Below are positions 35,701-47,700 of a stretch of 64,000 nucleotides of DNA, in pieces. A program made the position numbers and the translations under genes. The stretch comes from Gymnothorax reevesii (taxonomy: Eukaryota; Chordata; Actinopteri; Anguilliformes; Muraenidae): assembly GCA_029721435.1 (NCBI GenBank), contig CM056592.1:31179111-31243110 (forward strand). Reading direction: 5' to 3'. Under the pieces are notes generated by a model. That model saw only the letters and a program-made list of their open reading frames with translations, was not told the DNA's origin and searched no databases. Position 1 is the first letter of the stretch; the number at the start of each line of letters is the position of its first letter.

Positions 35701-38700
35701 ATCCCCTAAATGTAACTGAACACCTCAAGGCCAGTTTTGCGAACCTGTTTTATATAAATCGCGTCTATTTTAACCGCGTAATGTGCATAACGTAGACAGG
35801 ATACAACAGCGCATGCTGATACGCATTGGTTTGTATGCTCTGTGTTTGTCCAATCAATGTGTTTCACTTGCTCTAAAATGTTTAAACACTCGGGAATTGG
35901 ATAAGAAACGAGACAATCAATACATTTTTACCAGGGTAGCTTCACGAGAGCATGAAGTGTAACTCTACAATTACGCAGAAGAGCTTGAGTGTATGGTTGA
36001 GTGGTTGGCTATCAACGCCAGTACTCGGGTGGATATAATGAAGCGCTGGATTTGTCAATGAATGGATCTACGTGTAAATCCACGGTAGGGAACAACGAAT
36101 TTTTTTGTATGTGACAACTGTAATTAACAGTAGAATGTGAGAGAATCAATACCATGTCGATTTTTTTGCCTCAGAAAACTGATTTTTCTGAACCATTACT
36201 TGGAATACTGTTGGCTCACTGTGGCTTAGCTGGTTGCTACAGAGGATAACGATTTTTTCTGTGTCAAGATATCGTTTTTTTAAACTGCTGGATCGATACT
36301 ATAGGCAAGGATACTGACCAGTTTGCACATCAGGCTTAGCTGAGGAGTTAAATTCATGCAGCTCTTGAAAAACAGGGCGTGGAGTGAACTTCCCCATATT
36401 CAGAACCGCGTTCGAGGTCTGCTTGCTTGTGAATATTCAATAACTGATCCGGGGGTGCCATTTATTGATCGAGCACAGTAACAGCGTGCTTCCAATTTGC
36501 AGGTCTATAGATGCGGGCGTCTACATCTGCAGAAAGGGGTTAATAATGCCGCAGCATCCAGCTGTCTGTGAAACTAGCTAACATCTTGCTGTTTGATGCA
36601 CAGTATGTTATACTAAGTAGTGGTCTGTGATTGGCCTATTTGGGGCCGTGTCTGGGCGTATGGTCTGGTATCAAATGCGGAGTGTGCTGTTGGGTATGTG
36701 CTGTGGGGAGGTTAAGTGTGTTGTTGGTGGGGAGAGAGTGAGATGTATAACAAAACAGTACCATTCTGAACTTGAATTCAAGATTTTTTGGGGGCACGGG
36801 GGGGACCGGTGGATGAAAAGAATGTTTATTGTTTAAAATTAAACCACGAGGCCTGCATTGTTTTATGGTGGAGGTCTTTTCTCCAGTTGTGTAGCATGTG
36901 ACTGAAAGATCTCGTCTTTTCCCCAGTTAAGGTCATGCCCTTCGCCAACCTGATGGGGCTGCTGAGCTCTGGCACAGACTCCACTGCGGTGCTGCGCTGC
37001 GTACAGCAGGTGGCGATGTTGGTCCAGGGAAACTGGGTTGTGAAAAGGTGAACTGAGCTCTGCTGAAATAACTCATGAACATGGGTGCAGTCATCTTTAT
37101 ATGTTCCCGGTCATATAAAATATTTTTCATTATTCCATTATGCAGCTGATTTAAAATGAAATGCCTCTTGGTATTGTGGGACTTTAGAGGATCTCGCCTC
37201 GTTGGACATGGTGTCCTGTATCTGCTGGGCAATTACCATCCCAGAAAGCAAGAAATTGACACCATCACAGCTGCTACTTTATATGGTGCTCTGGACCTAA
37301 AGCTAATTATATCCCCGAAATACGAGTTTTGGGGATAGCATGGTTTCGCTGCCGTAGCTCCAGATTTTAGCTGTTAGCACGATAACTCGCATGGGCTCGT
37401 TATTTTTAGCATGTGGGTAGATATGGTAGAGAGGATGAACTGATTAGATTTTGGGCAAGTATGCGCTCCAAGGTTTGCCACCCAGTGGCGCTAACCTCAA
37501 ATTTGGCTCATACTGAAGTTCTAGTAAAGGGGAATCTAATAAAGGGGGCTTCGAGGATTGAGGAATTTCGGGAATATAACCCTTACTGTCGGCCGCCGAT
37601 AGCGTTGGCCTAGTTTTTTTTTTATTAAACTTTAAAATAAATTTAATTAAAAAGCCTAATGGATTTGGGTAATTTAAGGAAATGAGCTTGGAACTTGAGG
37701 ACTTGAGCATGGTGACTTTGGTCTGAGGAACAGAGACTGTATATTTACTCAACCTATTGTTTTTCATGTTGGACATTTCTTTATACTTTTAGCTAGGAAC
37801 GTCATTCAAACTGTAAAATGTTAAGCCACGCTCTAATTTTTTTACCGTTCAACTTCTTTGTAACTTCTTTCATTTTCTAATTATTATTTCTTAAATAATT
37901 ATTTTTGCAATTAATTCTGGGAACTTGGTGCTCCTCTGTATCTCCAGTGCTGTTCCTTCGTTAACATGCGCTCCTCTGTATCTCCAGTGCTGTTCCTTCG
38001 TTAACATGCGCTCTCTGTATCTCCAGTGCTGTTCCTTCGTTAACATGCGCTCTCTGTATCTCCAGTGCTGTTCCTTCATTAACATGTGCTCCTCTGTATC
38101 TCCAGTGCTGTTCCTTCGTTAACATGCGCTCTCTGTATCTCCAGTGCTGTCCCTTCATTAACATCCGCTCCTCTGTATCTCCAGTGCTGTTCCCTCGTTA
38201 ACGTGCTCCTCTGTATCTCCAGTGCTGTTCCTTCGTTAAAATGTGCTCCTCTGTATCTCCAGTGCTGTTCCTTCATGAACATGTGCTCCTCTGTATCTCC
38301 AGTGCTGTTCCTTCGTTAACATGCGCCCTCTGTATCTCCAGTGCTGTTCCTTCGTTAACATGCGCTCTCTGTATCTCCAGTGCTGTTCCTTCGTTAACAT
38401 GCGCTCCTCTGTATCTCCAGAGCTGTTCCTTCATTAACATGTGCTCCTCTGTATCTCCAGTGCTGTTCCTTCGTTAACATGTGCTCCTCTGTATCTCCAG
38501 TGCTGTTCCTTCGTTAAAATGTGCTCCTCTGTGTCTCCAGTGCTGTTCCTTCATTAACATGCACTCCTCTGTATCTCCAGAGCTGTTCCTTCATTAACAT
38601 GTGCTCCTCTATCTCCAGTGCTGTTCCTTGGTTAACATGCGCTCTCTGTATCTCCAGTGCTGTTCCTTCATTAACATGTGCTCCTCTGTATCTCCAGTGC

Positions 38701-41700
38701 TGTTCCTTCGTTAACATGCGCTCTCTATATCTCCAGTGCTGTTCCTTCGTTAACATGCGCTCTCTGTATCTCCAGAGCTGTCCCTTCATTAACATGTGCT
38801 CCTCTGTATCTCCAGTGCTGTTCCTTCATTAACATCCGCTCCTCTGTATCTCCAGTGCTGTTCCCTCGTTAACATGTGCTCCTCTGTATCTCCAGTGCTG
38901 TTCCTTCATTAACATGCACTCCTCTGTATCTCCAGAGCTGTTCCTTCATTAACACGTGCTCCTCTGTATCTCCAGTGCTGTTCCTTCATTAACACGTGCT
39001 CCTCTGTATCTCCAGTGCTGTTCCTTCATTAACACGTGCTCCTCTGTATCTCCAGAGCTGTTCCTTCATTAAAATGTGCCCCACTGTATCTCCAGTGCTG
39101 TTCCTTCATTAACATGTGCTCCTCTGTATCTCCAGAGCTGTTCCTTCATTAAAATGTGCTCCTCTGTATCTCCAGTGCTGTTCCTTCATGAACATCCGCT
39201 CCTCTGTATCTCCAGAGCTGTTCCTTCATTAAAATGTGCCCCACTGTATCTCCAGAGCTGTTCCTTCATTAACACGTGCCCCACTGTATCTCCAGTGCTG
39301 TTCCTTCGTTAACATGCGCTCTCTGTATCTCCAGTGCTGTTCCTTCATGAACATGTGCTCCTCTATCTCCAGTGCTGTTCCTTGGTTAACATGCGCTCTC
39401 TGTATCTCCAGTGCTGTTCCTTCGTTAACATGCGCTCTCTGTCTCTCCAGTGCTGTTCCTTCGTTAACATGCGCTCTCTGTATCTCCAGAGCTGTCCCTT
39501 CATTAACATGTGCTCCTCTGTATCTCCAGTGCTGTTCCCTCGTTAACATGTGCTCCTCTGTATCTCCAGTGCTGTTCCTTCGTTAAAATGTGCTCCTCTG
39601 TGTCTCCAGTGCTGTTCCTTCATTAACATGCACTCCTCTGTATCTCTAGAGCTGTTCCTTCATAAACATGTGCTCCTCTATCTCCAGTGCTGTTCCTTGG
39701 TTAACATGCGCTCTCTGTATCTCCAGTGCTGTTCCTTCATTAACATGTGCTCCTCTGTATCTCCAGTGCTGTTCCCTCGTTAACATGCGCTCTCTGTATC
39801 TCCAGAGCTGTCCCTTCATTAACATGTGCTCCTCTGTATCTCCAGTGCTGTTCCTTCATTAACATCCGCTCCTCTGTATCTCCAGTGCTGTTCTCTCGTT
39901 AACATGTGCTCCTCTGTATCTCCAGTGCTGTTCCTTCATTAACATGCGGCCCTCTGTATCTCCAGTGCTGTTCCTTCATTAACACATGCTCCTCTGTATC
40001 TCCAGAGCTGTTCCTTCATTAAAATGTGCCCCACTGTATCTCCAGTGCTGTTCCTTCATTAACATGTGCTCCTCTGTATCTCCAGAGCTGTTCCTTCATT
40101 AAAATGTGCTCCTCTGTATCTCCAGTGCTGTTCCTTCATTAACATCCGCTCCTCTGTATCTCCAGAGCTGTTCCTTCATTAAAATGTGCCCCACTGTATC
40201 TCCAGAGCTGTTCCTTCATTAACACGTGCTCCTCTGTATCTCCAGTGCTGTCCCTTCGTTAACATGTGCTCCTCTGTATCTCCAGTGCTGTTCCTTCATT
40301 AACATCCGCTCCTCTGTATCTCCAGTGCTGTTCCCTCGTTAACATGTGCTCCTCTGTATCTCCAGTGCTGTTCCTTCGTTAAAATGTGCTCCTCTGTATC
40401 TCCAGTGCTGTTCCTTCATGAACATGTGCTCCTCTATCTCCAGTGCTGTTCCTTCGTTAACATGCGCTCTCTGTATCTCCAGTGCTGTTCCTTCGTTAAC
40501 ATGCGCTCTCTGTATCTCCAGTGCTGTTCCTTCGTTAACATGCGCTCTCTATATCTCCAGTGCTGTTCCTTCGTTAACATGCGCTCTCTGTATCTCCAGA
40601 GCTGTCCCTTCATTAACATGTGCTCCTCTGTATCTCCAGTGCTGTTCCTTCATTAACATCCGCTCCTCTGTATCTCCAGTGCTGTTCCCTCGTTAACATG
40701 TGCTCCTCTGTATCTCCAGTGCTGTTCCTTTGTTAAAATGTGCTCCTCTGTGTCTCCAGTGCTGTTCCTTCATTAACATGCACTCCTCTGTATCTCCAGA
40801 GCTGTTCCTTCATTAACATGTGCTCCTCTATCTCCAGTGCTGTTCCTTGGTTAACATGCGCTCTCTGTATCTCCAGTGCTGTTCCTTCATTAACATGTGC
40901 TCCTCTGTATCTCCAGTGCTGTTCCTTCGTTAACATGCGCTCTCTGTACCTCCAGTGCTGTTCCTTCGTTAACATGCGCTCTCTGTATCTCCAGAGCTGT
41001 CCCTTCATTAACATGTGCTCCTCTGTATCTCCAGTGCTGTTCCTTCATTAACATCCGCTCCTCTGTATCTCCAGTGCTGTTCCTTCATTAAAATGTGCCC
41101 CACTGTATCTCCAGAGCTGTTCCTTCATTAACACGTGCTCCTCTGTATCTCCAGAGCTGTTCCTTCATTAAAATGTGCCCCACTGTATCTCCAGTGCTGT
41201 TCCTTCATTAACATGTGCTCCTCTGTATCTCCAGAGCTGTTCCTTCATTAAAATGTGCTCCTCTGTATCTCCAGTGCTGTTCCTTCATTAACATCCGCTC
41301 CTCTGTATCTCCAGAGCTGTTCCTTCATTAAAAGGTGCCCCACTGTATCTCCAGTGCTGTTCATTCATTTACACGTGCTCCTCTGTATCTCCAGAGCTGT
41401 TCCTTCATTAACACGTGCTCCTCTGTATCTCCAGTGCTGTTCCTTCATTAACACGCGCTCCTCTGTATCTCCAGAGCTGTTCCTTCATTAAAATGTGCCC
41501 CACTGTATCTCCAGTGCTGTTCCTTCATTAAAATCTGCTCCTCTGTATCTCCAGTGCTGTTCCTTCATTAACATGCACTCCTCTGTATCTCCAGAGCTGT
41601 TCCTTCATTAACACGTTCTCCTCTATCTCCAGAGCTGTTCCTTCATTAACACGTGCTCCTCTGTATCTCCAGTGCTGTTCCTTCATTAACACGTTCTCCT

Positions 41701-44700
41701 CTATCTCCAGAGCTGTTCCTTCATTAACACGTGCTCCTCTGTATCTCCAGTGCTGTTCCTTCATTAACATGCGGCCCTCTGTATCTCCAGTGCTGTTCCT
41801 TCATTAACATGTGCTCCTCTGTATCTCCAGAGCTGTTCCTTCATTAACATCCGCTCCTCTGTATCTCCAGTTCTGTTCCTTCATTAACATGTGCCCCTCT
41901 GTATCTCCAGAGCTGTTCCTTCATTAAAATGTGCTCCTCTGTCTCTCCAGAGCTGTTCCTTCATTAACATGTGCTCCTCTGTATCTCCAGTTCTGTTCCT
42001 TCATTAACATGTGCTCCTCTGTATCTCCAGAGCTGTTCCTTCATTAAAATGTGCTCCTCTGTATCTCCAGAGCTGTTCCTTCATTAACATGTGCTCCTCT
42101 GTATCTCCAGAGCTGTTCCTTCATTAACATGTGCTCCTCTGTATCTCCAGTGCTGTTCCTTCATTAACATCCGCTCCTCTGTATCTCCAGTGCTGTTCCT
42201 TCATTAACACGTGCTCCTCTGTATCTCCAGTGCTGTTCCTTCATTAACATGTGCTCCTCTGTATCTCCAGTGCTGTTCCTTCAATAACATATGCCCCACT
42301 GTATCTCCAGAGCTGTTCCTTCATTAACATGTGCCCCACTGTATCTCCAGAGCTGTTCCTTCATTAACACGTGCTGCTCTGTATCTCCAGAGCTGTTCCT
42401 TCATTAACATGTGCTCCTCTGTATCTCCAGTGCTGTTCCTTCATTAACATCCGCTCCTCTGTATCTCCAGTGCTGTTCCTTCGTTAACATGTGCTCCTCT
42501 ATCTCCAGTGCTGGTCCTTCGTTAACATGTGCTCCTCTGTATCTCCAGTGCTGTTCCTTCAATAACATATGCCCCACTGTATCTCCAGAGCTGTTCCTTC
42601 ATTAACATGTGCTCCTCTGTATGTCCAGAGCTGTTCCTTCATTAACATGTGCTCCTCTGTATCTCCAGTGCTTTTCCTTCATTAACATGTGCCCCTCTGT
42701 ATCTCCAGTGCTGTTCCTTCATTAACATCCGCTCCTCTGTATCTCCAGAGCTGTTCCTTCATTAACATGTGCTCATCTGTATCTCCAGTGCTGTTCCTTC
42801 ATTAACATGTGCTCCTCTGTATCTCCAGAGCTGTTCCTTCATTAACATGTGCCCCACTGTATCTCCAGAGCTGTTCCTTCATTAACATGTGCCCCTCTGT
42901 ATCTCCAGTGCTGTTCCTTCATTAACATCCGCTCCTCTGTATCTCCAGTGCTTTTCCTTCATTAACATGTGCTCCTCTGTATCTCCAGTGCTGTTCCTTC
43001 ATTAACATCCGCTCCTCTGTATCTCCAGAGCTGTTCCTTCATTAACATGTGCCCCTCTGTATCTCCAGTGCTGTTCCTTCATTAACATGTGCTCATCTGT
43101 ATCTCTAGTGCTGTTCCTTCATTAACATGTGCCCCACTGTATCTCCAGAGCTGTTCCTTCATTAACATGTGCTCCTCTGTATCTCCAGAGCTGTTCCTTC
43201 ATTAACATGTGCTCATCTGTATCTCCAGTGCTGTTCCTTCATTAACATGTGCTCCTCTGTATCTCCAGAGCTGTTCCTTCATTAACATGTGCCCCACTGT
43301 ATCTCCAGAGCTGTTCCTTCATTAACATCCGCTCCTCTGTATCTCCAGTGCTGTTCCTTCATTAACATCCGCTCCTCTGTATCTCCAGTGCTTTTCCTTC
43401 ATTAACATGTGCCCCTCTGTATCTCCAGTGCTGTTCCTTCATTAACATCCGCTCCTCTGTATCTCCAGAGCTGTTACTTCATTAACATGTGCCCCTCTGT
43501 ATCTCCAGAGCTGTTCCTTCATTAACATGTGCTCCACTGTGTCTCCAGAGCTGTTCCTTCATTAACATCCGCTCCTCTGTGTCTCCAGAGCTGTTTCTTC
43601 ATTAACATGTGCTCCTCTGTATCTCCAGAGCTGTTCCTTCACTAACATGTGCTCCTCTGTATCTCCAGTGCTTTTCCTTCATTAACATGTGCCCCTCTGT
43701 ATCTCCAGTGCTGTTCCTTCATTAACATCCGCTCCTCTGTATCTCCAGTGCTTTTCCTTCATTAACATCCGCTCCTCTGTATCTCCAGAGCTGTTCCTTC
43801 ATTAACATGTGCCCCTCTGTATCTCCAGAGCTGTTCCTTCATTAACATGTGCTCCTCTGTATCTCCAGAGCTGTTCCTTCACTAACATGTGCTCCTCTGT
43901 GTCTCCAGAGCTGTTCCTTCATTAGCATGTGCTCCACTGTGTCTCCAGAGCTGTTACTTCATTAACATGTGCTCCTCTGTATCTCCAGTGCTGTTCCTTC
44001 ATTAACATGTGCTCCTCTGTGTCTCCAGAGCTGTTACTTCACTAACATGTGCTCCTCTGTATCTCCAGTGCTTTTCCTTCATTAACATCCGCTCCTCTGT
44101 ATCTCCAGAGCTGTTCCTTCATTAACATGTGCCCCTCTGTATCTCCAGAGCTGTTCCTTCATTAACATGTGCTCCTCTGTATCTCCAGTGCTGTTCCTTC
44201 ATTAACATCCGCTCCTCTGTATCACCAGTGCTGTTCCTTCATTAACATGTGCCCCTCTGTATCTCCAGTGCTGTTCCTTCATTAACATGCACTCCTCTGT
44301 ATCTCCAGAGCTGTTCCTTCATTAACATGCGCCCCTCTGTATCTCCAGTGCTGTTCCTTCATTAACATGCGCCCCTCTGTATCTCCAGTGCTGTTCCTTC
44401 ATAAACATGTGCTCCTCTGTATCTCCAGTGATGTGCTCTACCCGAAGAACAGCTACAGTTCGTTCAGTGGCGTGCCGGCTGAAGTATTGTGTCGAGGACG
44501 GGATTATGTTGTGAGTGTCTGACTCGCCATCCATTTGGGCAGTAGCCTCAGCTCTAAATGAATAGCATGAGGATCGGTAAATAAGCTGCAGTTTTTGCAT
44601 CATGTATAATTTATTGGCTTCTCAAGAAGCACAGTGTTTAATTTTCTGAGTTAAATGGACAGTTTTGCTCCTACACGCTCACCCTGGTCGTATAAGTGTT

Positions 44701-47700
44701 TGTGCTCTTCTACTTGTTCTGTCTTTATGCTGTTGAGAAAGCCGTTCTGTTTCTTGCCAAATAATCATATTCATACTGAAGTCTTTTTCTTATTTACTTC
44801 TGAAGCTATGTCTCAGAATGAATTGATTTCAACAGAGTGGTAATCGTGTTAATTTATGGCAAATTCTATTCTTCTCTTAGATGTGGAGGTTTACCCAGGA
44901 GCGCTCTGTAATGCGCAAGGAAATTGCCGCGGTGATAAAGGTTTGTGTCATTTCCCAATGCATTATTGTTTTGTCATCTCCTCTGATTAATAAAATGCTA
45001 CATCTAATGCTTCAAACATCTGTCCCAATAAGAAGTGTCAACTATAAAAATTTACATTTTTTCTCACATTGTTCACCTCGGTTGTTGCTGTTTCTGGTGT
45101 AGCACATTCGATGAAGTTGTGACACCATTATTCTTGAATTACAATGTACCCATCTGTGTGTGTTAATGTGAAAATTTAATTTTGTGCATAATTGTTTTGC
45201 GATGCTAATACTGTCAGCATTGAGTCAGTGTTATCCTTGACATGGAAGAAAACAGCAGTCTGCTGTTATTGGTTCCTTGCAGATTTAATGGTGCCTGTGA
45301 TTAATTGTCATTTATTAACCAGGCCTGAGAGCTGGTAATGAAAGCTGGTTTAATGCTGCATGCTGGGCTGGGCTATGTTGATGCTGCCTGGCTGTGATTG
45401 GCAGTTATGTTGTCATCCTGTCCTTACCGGTCCGTCACCTGTCTTCTCTCAGCTGCCTCCCGAGGACGTGAAGGACTTTCTAGAGCAAATGTCGGTGTCC
45501 CGAGTCAACCGGGGATGGGAGTTCCTCCTGCCCACCGATACGGAGTTCGTCCGGAAACACCCCGACGTGGCTCAGAGGCAGCATATGCTGTGGCTCGGCA
45601 TCCAGACAAAGTACGAATTGCAATGCTTAATAGATTAGAATTGGGGTACGTAGCGCACTTTGTTGAATCTAGTAGGGTTAGGGAACGAATCACACAGTGC
45701 TGCCATGTGGGCGGATCTTCACGCTCTGCATGGCTGTATTCTTTTAAAAGGACAACAGAAGTCTTTCATTCTCTCCTAATGAAATGCAGTAACTGAATGG
45801 ACCGCATCATTCTGGCAGGGAGAGGATCTTCTTCGTACTGCTACTGTTGAGTTGTTTGGGAAATTGAACGACACACACAATGTTTTACCCTTTCGTTTCA
45901 CGCAGGTTGGAAAAGGTGTTTAATTTCTCCAAGGAGGACATGGCTAAGAAGCAGGAGTCCCAAGCAGGTAATAATTCCCGACGGTTCTGATCTGTGCACT
46001 GGAGCTCAGCAGGAAGTTCTTGGACTTGGCCCAGCCAGGAGCCCTTCTGTTTTGGGTTTGCATATTCTCTGCTGTCGCGTTGGGTCACTTCGGTTTCCTC
46101 CCACAGTCCAAAGACATGTCAGGTTGTACGGAGACTCAACATGACCCATTGGTCTGAGTATCTGAGCGAGTGGTATGTTGGCCTGTCAGAATGAACCTAA
46201 AATGCCGTTCGAATATTCGCGTTTATTAAACACATGATATTGATGCAATATCGAATATCCTACCTACTGTGTTTCCCACACAAACGAGATGGCAGAATAT
46301 TGCGAACGTCAAATACATCAACATAAACATAGGCCCTGTTTACACCTGGTATTAAAATCTGTTTTGTGAGATGGAAATGCAATCGGATTGCATTTGACCA
46401 CATACATTTACACCTGGTATTAACAAGTGTCTCCGCTGTCCACATTACAGTCCATCCTGCTGGTGTCACATCCTTCGTCTCCCTTCTCTTAAAGTGGTGT
46501 GCCTCGCTTACCGTAAAAACTAGTGGAGAAAACGCACCTTTTATTCAATATTTTCCCTTAGAAATGCATCACGTCTTACAAACAAACAAAGTCAACATAA
46601 GTCCTATTCAACAGTAAAATGGGTAAAATGTTGCAAGAGGTGAAGGAGGATGTTCCGATGGATATCCAGGAGAGGGCGCTGTGAGCTGGACCTTTGTTAC
46701 GTGTCCAAGAGCTTGGTATTCTGTTTCTCTGGTCTCTCGAGCTAGAAGCTGCGTAGTCCAACGCAACATGGCGAAAACTTCTAGAAAGATTGATAAAGCT
46801 GCACAAAAACTACACGTCGCGCACTGTGGTGAACAAAATGGAAATCACCACTTTGTTTAAAGTAAATTGAAGTAGTTTGGAACAACTTGTTTACGCATCT
46901 TTTATAAATGAATGGTTACAATAACAGGCTTTGAAATCTTTTTTACCGACAGAATACCGCACAAAATATACTGCTTCTTGCATACCAAAGCAACTTATCT
47001 ACTGAATTTTACTGGAGGTGTTTCCGCCCATGTTGTATGCGGATTGGAGACGCATTTACACTTGTGTTCAAAGTTGCCGGAATCCATCTCAGACCACATT
47101 GAGAAGTGGTTTGAAAGATTGAATCGCAGTCCGTCCTCAATACGTCTTGAGCGCATTTACACCTTTACTTTCAGGTGGTGAAGCGCTATCCGATTGCTGT
47201 CCGATCACAAAAAACGCATTTTAATATCAGGTGTGAGCGGGTGAGTCTGAACTCCGGACCATGACACATCGCAAAACTTCTGAAATGACAACACACCAGG
47301 CTCATTCAAGTTTGAATGAGATGCCAACCGTTCTGTTTTATTCCGTGAGACAGTGATGTTAATTCCACAACATCATTAGCTTTCATACCCCAGTTAAATC
47401 CAAAACTCGTGGTTGCAAATGATACTGCACTTCAAAAAGCACATCTTCTCCAGTTTTTAACCTAATAAAAGCCAGCACCTGCTGCTGGAAGGCTGACTCG
47501 AACTTGCATAGTTTGTGAGCAACTTTTGTTCGGTCCTCATTTTTACTGTCGCTGACTGACCAAAACCCTAAGTATTCCCAAAAGGTACTTTTTAGATTCT
47601 TCGGGGTGGTAACCAGTTATTTTCTGAACCAGGGCTTTATAGTGAAATGGAGTTCTCCGCCATCATTACTGCATAAAATATCAACGAGGTGGTGTGACTC

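Noticed and set aside
40346..40696. Open frames of 60–116 codons in the intron 13 array on both strands (SSAVPSLTCALCIS, EGTALEIQRAHVN and similar)
   Set aside because: They are translations of the 38–40-bp repeat in several frames and strands; none has independent coding evidence, and the array is intronic.
37929..44428. CRISPR-like array
   Set aside because: The units are contiguous and near-identical with no unique spacers, in a vertebrate intron.
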